From assembly GCA_947625385.1 (NCBI GenBank), contig CANQOB010000003.1, positions 1-64,000 of the forward strand: 64,000 nucleotides of DNA, in the 5' to 3' direction. Source of the DNA: an uncultured Clostridia bacterium. Lineage in GTDB: Bacteria; Bacillota; Clostridia; Christensenellales; Borkfalkiaceae. Each line of letters begins with the position of its first letter. The first letter of the stretch is position 1. The translations under genes and the position numbers were made by a program. Positions 16,500 through 25,300 of the stretch are shown here, in pieces. Under the pieces are notes generated by a model. That model saw nothing but the letters and a program-made list of their open reading frames with translations. It searched no databases and was not told where the DNA came from.

Positions 16500-17304
16500 G
16501 CTGCATTGCGTACCGTTCGATCGCATAAGCGACGCCGTCCTCCTCGCACGAGGGCACGACGACGGCGAGTTTTTTCATCCCCTCCACCGCATTTGCCACG
16601 GCGAATTTGCCGCCCGCGGCTTCCAGCATGGGAATGTCGTTCTCCTGGTCTCCGATCGCTGCCATCCTCTCGGCGGGAACTTTATAATAGTCCGAAAGAA
16701 ACCGTACCGCCGAGCCCTTCGTCTGCGTCTTGGGCATGATCTCCACCAGCCATTCCGAGGAGAAAGTGACGAAATACTTGTCCCCGAAACGGCGTATGAA
16801 TTTTTCGCGCACGCGCTCCTGTTCCTCCGGCATGCACATCGCAAGCGCTTTGACGACGCGCAGATGCTCCCGCTCGATGAGGCGCGGCAGGTCTTTCTCG
16901 ACGACCGCCTTGACACGGCAGATCTTCTCGTAGGCTACGAGCAACCCGTTGCGGCGGTCCGCATACATCTCCTGCCCCGCATAGATATGCGTGTGCATGT
17001 CCTCTTCCTTCATGAATCGGACGACTTCGCGCGCCTCCTCGTCCGAAAACGCCTCGTCCCGCAGGAGCTTTCCCGTCGCGATGTCCGCGATCTGCGCCCC
17101 CTGAAAGGCGACGACCAGTCCCTCTTCGAGCCCGAGCTCTTGAAGCCGCTGCCGGATGGAAGCGAGCATCCTGCCCGTGCAGACGGCGAAGATTCCCCCC
17201 GCCGCCCTGTATTTTTCGATCGCACGGATGTTCCGTTCGGAGATCGTGCCGTCATCCCGCACGAGCGTTCCGTCGAAATCGGATAAAAAAATGTCGTATT
17301 TCAT
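16492..17304 (-). CDS. Cof-type HAD hydrolase
   Basis: A 270-residue HAD-superfamily type IIB phosphatase (Cof/YidA-like), usually acting on sugar phosphates or flavin/pyridoxal phosphates. Motif I is FLSDFDGTLVRDDG (nucleophile and general-acid Asp), motif II is VCTGRM, motif III the Lys in QTKGSAVRFL, and motif IV IGDQENDIPML. Start ATG overlaps the uvrC TGA (ATGA). The cap domain gives no reliable substrate clue. Confidence 0.9.
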   Translation of the reverse strand: MKYDIFLSDFDGTLVRDDGTISERNIRAIEKYRAAGGIFAVCTGRMLASIRQRLQELGLEEGLVVAFQGAQIADIATGKLLRDEAFSDEEAREVVRFMKEEDMHTHIYAGQEMYADRRNGLLVAYEKICRVKAVVEKDLPRLIEREHLRVVKALAMCMPEEQERVREKFIRRFGDKYFVTFSSEWLVEIMPKTQTKGSAVRFLSDYYKVPAERMAAIGDQENDIPMLEAAGGKFAVANAVEGMKKLAVVVPSCEEDGVAYAIERYAMQHG

Positions 17305-19106
17305 AATTCCTCTAAATATTTTTTGAGCCGCGCCGCAAGCTCTTTGCCGATTCCCGCCGCCCCGCAGAGCTCCTGCTCGCTCGCTTCGAGGATGCGGGAG
17401 ATCGTGCCGAATTTATCGAGAAGTGCCTGCCGCTTCATCTTTCCGATTCCCTCGACCTCTTCGAGCAGAGAGGCAAGATTGCGTTTGTTGTGCACATTGC
17501 GGAAATATGTAATTGCGAACCTGTGCGCTTCATCGCGGATGCGCTGCAACATTTTGAGCGCATAGTCCCGCCTGTCGATGCGAACGGGCTCCTCCGCTGT
17601 GAGCGTGTAGACGGCTTCCTCCTGTTTTGCGAGCGCGATGAGGTCGATGTCGCCGATTCCCATTTCGAGGAAGATCTCCCGCACGGCGGAGAGCTGCCCT
17701 TTGCCGCCGTCGATGACGACCAGCTGGGGCTTTGCGAAGCGCTCCTCGTCCTCGGTGCCGAGCTTTTCGAGTCTGCGCCGCAGGACCTCTTGCAGGGAAG
17801 CGAAATCGTTCGCTCCCTCCACCGTCCTGATGCGGAATCTGCGGTACTGCATTTTGTCGGCTTCCCCGTCCGTAAATACGACCATGCTGCCCACTTTATC
17901 CACGCCCGAAATGTTGGAAATATCATAACATTCCATGCGCTTTGGGTATTTTTGCAGCCCTAACACGGCTTGCAGACGGGCACAGGCTTGCGTCGTCATG
18001 TCGCTCTTGTGGCGGATGGCGGAAATGGACTTTTCGAGGTATTCCGCGGCATTGCGTATCCCCATGTCCAAGAGTTCGCGCTTCACGCCGAATTTCGGGC
18101 GGGTGATCTCCACCCCTCTGCCCTGCTTTTGGCGGCAGTACGAGACGAAGAGCCCGTCGTCGAAGGGCTCTTCTAAAATGAGCTCGTGCGGAATGGTCTT
18201 GTTCGCGTAGTACTGCGTGAGAAAACTCAAAAAGGTCTCCGAGCGTTCGCCCGCCCCCTCGTCGAGAGCAAAATTCAGGCTGCCCTGCATGACTCCCTTC
18301 CTCGTGACGAGCAGGGAAAGCGCGGCATACAGCCCGTTGGAGGCATACGCCCAGATGTCCGCGTCCACATCGCGCGGCATGGACGTGATGCGCCGCCCGC
18401 CCAGCTTTTCGAGCATGCGGATCTTGTCCCGGTAGTCGAGGGCGAGCTCGAATTGCTCCGCCTCGGCGAGTTCCTTCATCTTCTGTTCGAGAATGGACGC
18501 CGCCTCCTCGTAATCCCCCGCAAGGAAGGCGAGCGCCCTCTCCACGTTCTTTGCATACTCTTCCTTGGTGCAGAGATGCGCACACGGCGCATCGCACCGC
18601 CCGAGGTGGTGGTTGAGGCAGGGCTTCTTCGGCTTGTCGGCGATCGCCGTGTTGCAGGTACGGATATGATATACCTTGGCGGCGACGTCCACGATCTCCT
18701 TGCAGCTCACCCCGCCCATGAAGGGACCGAAATACTTTCCGTCGTTTTTGACGCGGCGGGTGACGGAGATGCGCGGGAAGTCCTCCTTGGTGTGGACTTT
18801 GATATAGGGATACGTCTTGTCGTCTTTTAAGAGGATATTGTACTTCGGCTTATATTTTTTGATGAGGGTATTTTCGAGCGCCAGCGCATCCACCTCGGAG
18901 GGCGTGACGATATAGGAAAAATCGGCGATGTTATCCACCATCGCCTGCACCTTCTCGGGTTTTTCCGAGGTGTGGAAGTACTGCCGTACGCGGTTTTTGA
19001 GCACGCGCGCCTTGCCGACGTAGATGACGGTCCCCTCGCTGTCGAGCATGATGTACACGCCGGGGGCATCGGGGAGCAGTTTGAGTTTTTCCTGCACGAC
19101 GCTCAT
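17301..19106 (-). CDS. uvrC: Excinuclease ABC subunit C
   Basis: A 601-residue nucleotide-excision-repair endonuclease. GIY-YIG domain at residues about 10-90 (GVYIML...VIYVGKARVLKNRVRQYF), the Cys cluster CLNHHLGRCDAPC, a UVR motif (LEQKMKELAEAEQFELA), the RNase H-like C-terminal nuclease (MECYDISNISG...MVVFTDGEADK) and tandem HhH motifs (VEGIGKMKRQALLDKFG). ATG 19106 is the only start compatible with the family N-terminus. No Shine-Dalgarno precedes it; instead the -10 box of a strong promoter ends 6 nt before the ATG. First gene of the uvrC-HAD-U32-mutS2 run. Confidence 0.97.
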   Translation of the reverse strand: MSVVQEKLKLLPDAPGVYIMLDSEGTVIYVGKARVLKNRVRQYFHTSEKPEKVQAMVDNIADFSYIVTPSEVDALALENTLIKKYKPKYNILLKDDKTYPYIKVHTKEDFPRISVTRRVKNDGKYFGPFMGGVSCKEIVDVAAKVYHIRTCNTAIADKPKKPCLNHHLGRCDAPCAHLCTKEEYAKNVERALAFLAGDYEEAASILEQKMKELAEAEQFELALDYRDKIRMLEKLGGRRITSMPRDVDADIWAYASNGLYAALSLLVTRKGVMQGSLNFALDEGAGERSETFLSFLTQYYANKTIPHELILEEPFDDGLFVSYCRQKQGRGVEITRPKFGVKRELLDMGIRNAAEYLEKSISAIRHKSDMTTQACARLQAVLGLQKYPKRMECYDISNISGVDKVGSMVVFTDGEADKMQYRRFRIRTVEGANDFASLQEVLRRRLEKLGTEDEERFAKPQLVVIDGGKGQLSAVREIFLEMGIGDIDLIALAKQEEAVYTLTAEEPVRIDRRDYALKMLQRIRDEAHRFAITYFRNVHNKRNLASLLEEVEGIGKMKRQALLDKFGTISRILEASEQELCGAAGIGKELAARLKKYLEEL

Positions 19107-19112
19107 ATCTCT

Positions 19113-19141
19113 ATTATACACGACCCCGCCCGTTTTTTCAA
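19113..19141 (-). promoter_or_regulatory. uvrC operon promoter, leaderless geometry
   Basis: TTGAAA, 17 bp, TATAAT, then AGAGAT and ATG. With +1 normally 6-7 nt past the -10 box, transcription would begin at or next to the start codon. Confidence 0.75.
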
Positions 19142-19168
19142 GGAAAAACGCAAAAATTATCAAACAGA

Positions 19169-19204
19169 GATCGCGCCGCGAGGCGGTAGCCTCGCGGCGC
19201 GATC
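19169..19204 (-). terminator. Large perfect hairpin after arsR
   Basis: A perfect 16-bp stem, GATCGCGCCGCGAGGC and its complement, with a 4-nt loop, 10 nt past the arsR stop, followed on the minus strand by a T-rich stretch (TCTGTTTGATAATTTTT). It separates arsR from the uvrC promoter. Confidence 0.65.
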
Positions 19205-19214
19205 GTCCATAGGC

Positions 19215-19550
19215 TCAATAGCCCAAAAACTCGACGCCCTTCAACAGCACATCGTTGACGATGTCGTTGTAGAGCGAATAAAAGATGATCTTCCCGTGGC
19301 GGTCGGTGCACACCATGCCGGCGTCCTTCAAAAACCGCAGCTGGTGCGAGACCGTCGTCTGGTTGATGCCGAGAACGCGGGAGATATCCGTCACGCACAT
19401 CTCCGAGATCGCGAGCGCGGAGAGGATGCGCAGCCGCGTCCCGTCCGCAAAGATCGAGAAAAACCGTGTGAGCGAGGTCAAAAGCTCCCCTTCGGGAACA
19501 TATCCCTCCACCAAGCCCTGTGTGCGCCTGTCCAAGAGCAATGTCTCCAT
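19215..19550 (-). CDS. ArsR family winged-helix repressor
   Basis: A 111-residue dimeric winged-helix DNA-binding protein. Core: FFSIFADGTRLRILSAL, EMCVTDISRVLGINQTTVSHQLRFLKDAGMV (recognition helix) and the wing RHGKIIFYSL. Start ATG 19550 follows AAGGAGGCTGCT. The classical ELCVCDL metal site is reduced to a single Cys (EMCVTDI), so metal sensing through the alpha-3 site is doubtful; a C-terminal His/Asp alpha-5 site is also not evident. It is monocistronic with a dyad over its own promoter, suggesting autoregulation. The target gene is unknown; no transporter lies in the same transcript. Confidence 0.9.
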   Translation of the reverse strand: METLLLDRRTQGLVEGYVPEGELLTSLTRFFSIFADGTRLRILSALAISEMCVTDISRVLGINQTTVSHQLRFLKDAGMVCTDRHGKIIFYSLYNDIVNDVLLKGVEFLGY

Positions 19551-19570
19551 AGCAGCCTCCTTTTTATGAA

Positions 19571-19594
19571 AGTATAGCACATGCAGGCATGCGC
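19571..19594 (-). promoter_or_regulatory. arsR extended -10 promoter with overlapping dyad
   Basis: Minus strand: TGC-TATACT (extended -10), no convincing -35. Immediately upstream lies the dyad GCACATGC-AG-GCATGCGC (7 of 8 pairs, 19577-19594), placed where a repressor would block RNA polymerase. Confidence 0.55.
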
Positions 19595-19634
19595 ATATTC
19601 GGCTTCCCGGGCGAAAAAGCGGGGTTTATGACGA

Positions 19635-19667
19635 AAACACAGGGTGCGGAATCCGCACCCTGTGTTT
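19635..19667 (-). terminator. Terminator of the giant surface operon
   Basis: 15-bp stem AAACACAGGGTGCGG with its complement and a 3-nt loop, ending in TTTT on the minus strand, 20 nt past the stop of the 889-residue protein. Confidence 0.75.
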
Positions 19668-19686
19668 GGTTTGGTTTGATTTCGGC

Positions 19687-22356
19687 TTATCTGCGCTTAT
19701 GGCGGCTCTTGCGGCGGCGCTCGCTGAGCGACATGCGCGTAGCGGGAGCTTCGTCGCCCGAATCATCCGACGTTCCGTCGGATTCCGTGCCTTCGGCAGG
19801 CGCTTCCTCGACGGGGACCTCTTCGACGGGGACTTCCTCGACGGGAACTTCCTCTACCGGAGTTTCCTCTACCGGAACCTCCTCAACGGGCGTCTCTTCG
19901 ACGGGCTCCTCGACGGGGACTTCCTCTACCGGAGTTTCTTCGACGGGGACTTCCTCTACGGGAACCTCTTCGACGGGCGTTTCCTCAACCGGAACTTCCT
20001 CTACCGGAACTTCCTCAACGGGCGTTTCCTCGACGGGGACTTCCTCTACCGGAGTTTCCTCGACGGGAGCCTCTTCGACAGGCGTTTCCTCGACGGGAGT
20101 TTCCTCAACGGGAGCTTCCTCGGCGGGTTCCTCGAAGGTCTCGGGGACGGGCAGCGTGCGGCGCTTCTCCTCTTCGAGGACGGCGCCGGTCACGATGATC
20201 CCGGGGGCGATCTCCACATCGGTGGGAGCGACCTCTTCCTCCACAGCGTCCGCATTCTGGCGGAAGAACGCCTCGTCCTCCTTGGTCTTGATGTTGCGCT
20301 TGATGAGACCCTTGTTGATGAGCTCTACAATGCCCTCGTACGGCACATAGTAGTCCTCGGAAATGTGATTTTCATCCCTCTTTGCGCCGAGGCGCTCCAT
20401 GACGACGGCGATGAGCTCCATCGCATAGCGCACGCGCTTGGCGTTCTTGATGCGATACAGGCAAGGCGTATCCTCGTAGGTGACGCTGTCGTCGATGGGT
20501 TCGACCTTGTACTTCGTCTCCTCGTAATCCTTGGGGTCGAGCGGGAAATAAATGCAGAGCGTCTTGCCGCGGTAGGAAAGGCGCACGGCGGTCTCCCGTC
20601 CGAAGCGGTAGCTCTCGCGCTTCCAGCTCATGCGCGCTTTGACCTTCTTATAGGAGAGCAGGTCGTTTTTGAGCTCCGTGTACCAATGCTTGACCTCGTC
20701 GTCCGATTGGATGAGGCGCGCCGTGAAGCTTCTGTCATAGCGGAGCGTGCCCTGCGGATGTTGCTCTTCTTGGATGTAAATGGGGTCGGCTTTGACGCGG
20801 ATGACCTCGGGTTCCTCGTTGATGACGACGGTCGCGGGGGAGACGATGATCTGATATCCGATCGTCTTTTCTCCGTATCTGACGAGCACGGTGGGCGCAC
20901 CCACCTGCGTCATATCGACAGGCAGGATCTCGTAATCCGAGACCTCTTCGGCAAGCGGTTCCATGTTGTAATTTGCGACGACGATGAGCCCCGTCGTATC
21001 GAGCGCTTCGCCCGCGGTGTACTCCTTGCGGACATTGTCCGTATAGAGGGTGATGCCCACGAGCTCGCGGACGGCAGGACGCTCCGCTTCGAGCACGGTG
21101 ACGGGATAGCTCGCGCGCTTGCCGCCGAAGCGGACGCCGACGACGGCTTCCCCTGCCGCAGACAGGTCGGGCGCGTCCACCGCATAGTCCTCGACGACTT
21201 CCACATAGGGCTCCTCGCTGTACGACGCGTACACAACGAGCCCCTCGGCGTTGAAGCGGCCGCCCTCCGTAAACTCGCGCTGTACGAGCCCGGTGTCGAG
21301 CGTAATGCGCAGGAGTTCGCGGCGCACATCGGAGACGACGGAGACGACGTAGACCGCCGATTTCTCGCCGTAACGCACCGTGACGGTGGGCTTGCCCTCG
21401 CAGGTCATATCGGGCGCGTCGACTTCGTAGTCGGTCACGACCTCGCTGTAAGGCGGTTCGCTGTAATTCGCCGTGACGACGAGCCCTTCGCAGTTGAATT
21501 GCTCGCCCACGGTAAATTCGCGGCGCACCATGGAGGCGTCGAGAGAGAGCCCGACAAGTTCGCGTTCGTGCTCGGCGGGTTCTTCCGTCTTTGCATTCAC
21601 GGAGATCGCATAGACCGCGGTCTTGCCGCCGAATGCAACGGTGACGGTGGGTTTGCCCTCGACATTCATGTCCGGGGTGAACACCGTGAACTCGAACACC
21701 TGCTCGGAGAGCGGCTCGACGTTGTAGTTCGCCGTGACGAGCAATCCGTCGCAGTTGAACGTATCCCCCACCGTGAACTCGCGTTGGACGACGGCGGTAT
21801 CGAGCGAGATGCCGAGGAGCTCGCGCTCCTTGGGCTCCTCTTCCGTGACCGCGACGGGCGCGTGTTCGGTGACGACATTCACCGCATAGACGGCTGTCTT
21901 GCCCTTATAGGCGACCGTGACCGTCGGTTTGCCCTCGACGTCCAGCTTGGGAACATACACGACGCAACCTTCGAGATCTTCGATCTTCTTGTTGTCCTGC
22001 ATGAGCTCCTCGAGCTTTTCGGGCGTGAGCAGCGTGATCTCGTGGAGAATCTCCGAATAGGGATCCTTGTTGTAATGGGCTGTGACGAGCAGTCCCTCAC
22101 AGGAGAATTCCTCCCCGATCGCGAACTCACGCGGAGCGAGCGACGTGTCGAGCTCGATTCCCACGAGCGCGCGCTCTTCATCGCTCTGCACCACAACCTG
22201 CGTCGGATTTTTCTTGACGCGCAGGATGAGGATCGCAAAGACGATCACCATGAAGATGACGAGCGCGACCTGTGCGACGAGCAGCCAGAACAGCGCCGTC
22301 TCCATGGGCCAATCGATCACCTGTCCGAAAATTTCAATTGCGTTGAGATTCCACAT
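19687..22356 (-). CDS. Single-pass membrane protein with Ig-like repeats and PVEE array
   Basis: I do not recognise a named family for this 889-residue protein. Order: one hydrophobic helix (about residues 21-45, LFWLLVAQVALVIFMVIVFAIL) followed by RVKK; five repeats of about 90 residues (66-515), each with a LDT...REFTVGE-F-x-C-x-GL-V-TANY core and GKPTVTVRYGEK end, resembling bacterial Ig-like (Big_3) folds; a unique mixed domain at about 540-690 (HWYTELKNDLLSYKKVKARMSW...GKTLCIYFPLDP...CLYRIKNAKRVRYAMEL); 21 PVEE(T/V/A) repeats (749-852); and a very basic tail (RRRKSRHKRR). It starts 25 nt after the giant gene ends and shares its transcript. Positive-inside logic puts the Ig repeats in the cytoplasm, which would be unusual. 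A partner role for the giant protein is inference. Confidence 0.85.
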   Translation of the reverse strand: MWNLNAIEIFGQVIDWPMETALFWLLVAQVALVIFMVIVFAILILRVKKNPTQVVVQSDEERALVGIELDTSLAPREFAIGEEFSCEGLLVTAHYNKDPYSEILHEITLLTPEKLEELMQDNKKIEDLEGCVVYVPKLDVEGKPTVTVAYKGKTAVYAVNVVTEHAPVAVTEEEPKERELLGISLDTAVVQREFTVGDTFNCDGLLVTANYNVEPLSEQVFEFTVFTPDMNVEGKPTVTVAFGGKTAVYAISVNAKTEEPAEHERELVGLSLDASMVRREFTVGEQFNCEGLVVTANYSEPPYSEVVTDYEVDAPDMTCEGKPTVTVRYGEKSAVYVVSVVSDVRRELLRITLDTGLVQREFTEGGRFNAEGLVVYASYSEEPYVEVVEDYAVDAPDLSAAGEAVVGVRFGGKRASYPVTVLEAERPAVRELVGITLYTDNVRKEYTAGEALDTTGLIVVANYNMEPLAEEVSDYEILPVDMTQVGAPTVLVRYGEKTIGYQIIVSPATVVINEEPEVIRVKADPIYIQEEQHPQGTLRYDRSFTARLIQSDDEVKHWYTELKNDLLSYKKVKARMSWKRESYRFGRETAVRLSYRGKTLCIYFPLDPKDYEETKYKVEPIDDSVTYEDTPCLYRIKNAKRVRYAMELIAVVMERLGAKRDENHISEDYYVPYEGIVELINKGLIKRNIKTKEDEAFFRQNADAVEEEVAPTDVEIAPGIIVTGAVLEEEKRRTLPVPETFEEPAEEAPVEETPVEETPVEEAPVEETPVEEVPVEETPVEEVPVEEVPVEETPVEEVPVEEVPVEETPVEEVPVEEPVEETPVEEVPVEETPVEEVPVEEVPVEEVPVEEAPAEGTESDGTSDDSGDEAPATRMSLSERRRKSRHKRR
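19801..20112 (-). repeat. 15-bp coding repeat array (PVEE x 21)
   Basis: Twenty-one units of P-V-E-E-(T/V/A), one unit shortened to four residues by loss of one codon. DNA units are near-identical (variants of CGACGGGGACTTCCT on the plus strand), so copy number is likely variable between strains. Confidence 0.9.
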
Positions 22357-22381
22357 TCTCGTTTACCTGCCTTATCCTGTT

Positions 22382-25300
22382 TTATTTCATTCCTTTCGGC
22401 TCATCGTCCTTCGTCTTTCTGCGGCGAATGAAGATGAGAGCGAAAGTCAAAATGATGAATTGAGAAGCGAAGATGCACAAGTACAGCGTGACATCAAGCG
22501 TTCCGTTGACGACGAGGAAGGATTCGTTGACAACGAATGCCTTGACCTCCTCGAGCCCCGTGTAGTCGAGAGTATCGTCTACCGTGATCTTTGCATAGTA
22601 CGTGCTCTTCGAAAGGGCGTTGAGTTCATCCGTCACCTCGAAGAGACAGAGCGCATCGTAGTAGTACTTCACGGTCACTTTGCCGAATTTGGCGGTAGCC
22701 GACAGAAGTTCTGCGTCCGGCGTCTCGCCTTCATTCATGCTTTCGAGCGAGAAGTGTTTGAGCCATTCGTTTTCCGCCTTGCTGATGGTGAAGAACCCTT
22801 TCAGCGGGGTGACGGAGATCTCGTAGTTGTCGTCCGCGTCCTCCCACCTGATGGGATAGACGCCCACATGATAGCCTTCGGCTTTGGTGAGGACGACCCC
22901 GAGCACGAAGTCGGGATTCTCCGCATCCCACGAGGCGTACGTAGAGCCCTCCGCCAACGTGAAGCCGCCCACGATGAGGGCGTTGAACGCATCCTCTTCA
23001 TAGTAGTCGCCGAACGTGCTCTCGAAATCCTTGATGTCGAGCGTGATCTTGCGCTGGTCGACCACATAGGTCCCGTTGCCCTCTTCCTTGTCATCGTTTT
23101 GATAGGTGATCAAGTAGTTCAAGGTGTTGTTGTTCGCTTCCGCATGGATTCCGTAGACCCCCGCATTCGAGCGGTCGGTGACGCCGTCGTAGCTCAGATG
23201 GATGAGGAGCGCCTCATACGGGTTTGCCGTGTGCCAAGGCGCAAGTCCTTCCACCGTCCAGAACGTGCCGGTGAGGTCGTTGTCAACGAGCTCGACGAGT
23301 TCGTTGCCATAGGTGCTGCGCTGCGTATGGATGGTGACGGTGATCGGTCTCGCCACGACCGTCCAAACGAGAACACTGTCATCGAAGTCGATGATATAGT
23401 TGTTGTCGTTATCCACGGCTTTGATCGTGTAGACGCCCACATCGTTTGATTCGGGAAGCGTCCACGTCAGTTTGAGGTCGGCCGCTGTCTCTTCGTAGGC
23501 ATAATCATAGCCCGTGACAGGTTCGATCGTCGAAAGCGCGAACTCATAGAAGGTCGGCGCTCCCATGCCGTCTTGGAAGCTGTAATCGCCGTAGTAGCTC
23601 TCTTTTGTCGGCTGCATCGTCATCTTGATGAGAAGCGGCGAAATGACGTAGGTGCCCGCACCCTGCGGCTCGCTGAGCGGGGTGCCGTCCTCGCCTTCGC
23701 GGAGATAGTCCGCGGGAAGGTCGCCCGTCCAGTCGCCCTCGAAGGTGACGTTGTAGTCCTTGTTCGTCCAAGTGCCGAGGATGTAGTAGCTGTCCGCATC
23801 CTTTTCGTGCCCGTTTCCGACCGTCAGCTCGACTTTGAGATCTGCGTTGGTGTCCCAGCTCGCGATCGGAGTTGCTGCGTCGACAGTAAAGTTGAGCATA
23901 TGCTCGTTGTCTCCGTAACGGATGCTGCCGTCCGCGCCGTAGCTGTTGATGTGAATCGTGATGTTCGAACGCAAAATGGTGAACACGGCATCCGCTACGT
24001 CGCCGTCTGCGTTGAAGAATTCGACATCGTAGTTGGAGCCCGACGCCGTTCCCCTGATTCCGTAAACGCCTGCGTGGGCTTTATCGTCGATGGGAGCACC
24101 GTTCTCGTCGATATAGTCGAGCGTGACGCCGAGGGCGGAGACATAATCCTTTTCACCCAGCCTGTCATACGTCCACGCGTCGGAACCCGTCTTTGCGGGG
24201 TGATCCTCGCCGTAGGTGATCGTGCGGTCGTAGACCGTGACCTTGACCTTCATCTTTTCGATGATCAGCGGCTTTGTGAGCACTTCCGGCAACTTATAGT
24301 TGGCTTCGTCCTCCCCTTTGAGCAGGTTTGTGATGACGACGGAGTACTTGCCGACATTCTTGGGACCATTGGTCTCGGTGCCTTGGTCGTCGTAATAATG
24401 GGAATCGGGTCTCTCCACGCCATCGATCCCGATCACGCCCGTGAACAGCGGCTTGAAGTCGTAAGGGTAGCTGCTGTATATATAGGTGATCGCATCGGCG
24501 CCGTCGTTGGGCTCCTCTTCGTTGGTGTGAAGTTCACGCTCGACGGGCGCCCATTTGATACCGACTTCCTTCTGCTCCACGATGAGGCGGTTTGTGCCCG
24601 TGTTGTCGACGAGGAGATCTTCGTTATAGTTATCCGAATCCATGAAGGCGACGGTAAACCCGCAGCCCGGCTCCGCGACGATGCGCAGCGAGTACGTGCC
24701 TGCCCGCAGCAGTCCGGCGGAGCTCATGGCGCCCGCGTCCACGACCTCGACATGGCAATGGTCGATGATCATCTGTTTGCGCTGCGCGGCATTGAGGTCG
24801 GGATATGCTTCGCTCATTCCGTCCACCGTCGAGATCATCATCATATTGAGAAGGTACGCATTCAGATCTTTGGTGATCTGATATTCCATGATGTCGTGTT
24901 CGGTCCCGAGCGTATAATTGTAGTCCGCATTGCCCTCTTCGATCTTGAGATAGGGGTACTCCTCGCCGTAAGTGAAGGTATGCGGTCCGATCGCCGTGTT
25001 GAGGCTGACTCTCGCGACCACGGAAATGATGCGGTATGTGAGCGTCTCCGTGAGGTCGCGGTGGTTTTTCGCCGTGACGGTGACCGTCATATCCCATTCG
25101 CCCACGCTGTGGACATACCACAAATCGCCGACGCGTTCCACATCCGTCCGTCCGTCGGTATTCGTCGGCTTGGCGTAGGTGATCTGCGCGAGCACGGTTT
25201 CCCCGACTTTGACGTCATAGACGAGCTTCGTATTGTCCGAAAGCTCCTCGTTGAATACGAGTTCGCCCGCCGAGGCGCCCTTGTAGTCGCCGGCGTATGT

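Noticed and set aside
19215-19550. ArsR gene as arsenic-resistance regulator
   Set aside because: No ars transporter or reductase nearby and the Cys pair of the classical arsenic/cadmium site is incomplete.
19801-20112. Periodic repeats resembling a CRISPR array
   Set aside because: The 15-bp units have no unique spacers and lie in frame in a coding region (PVEE).
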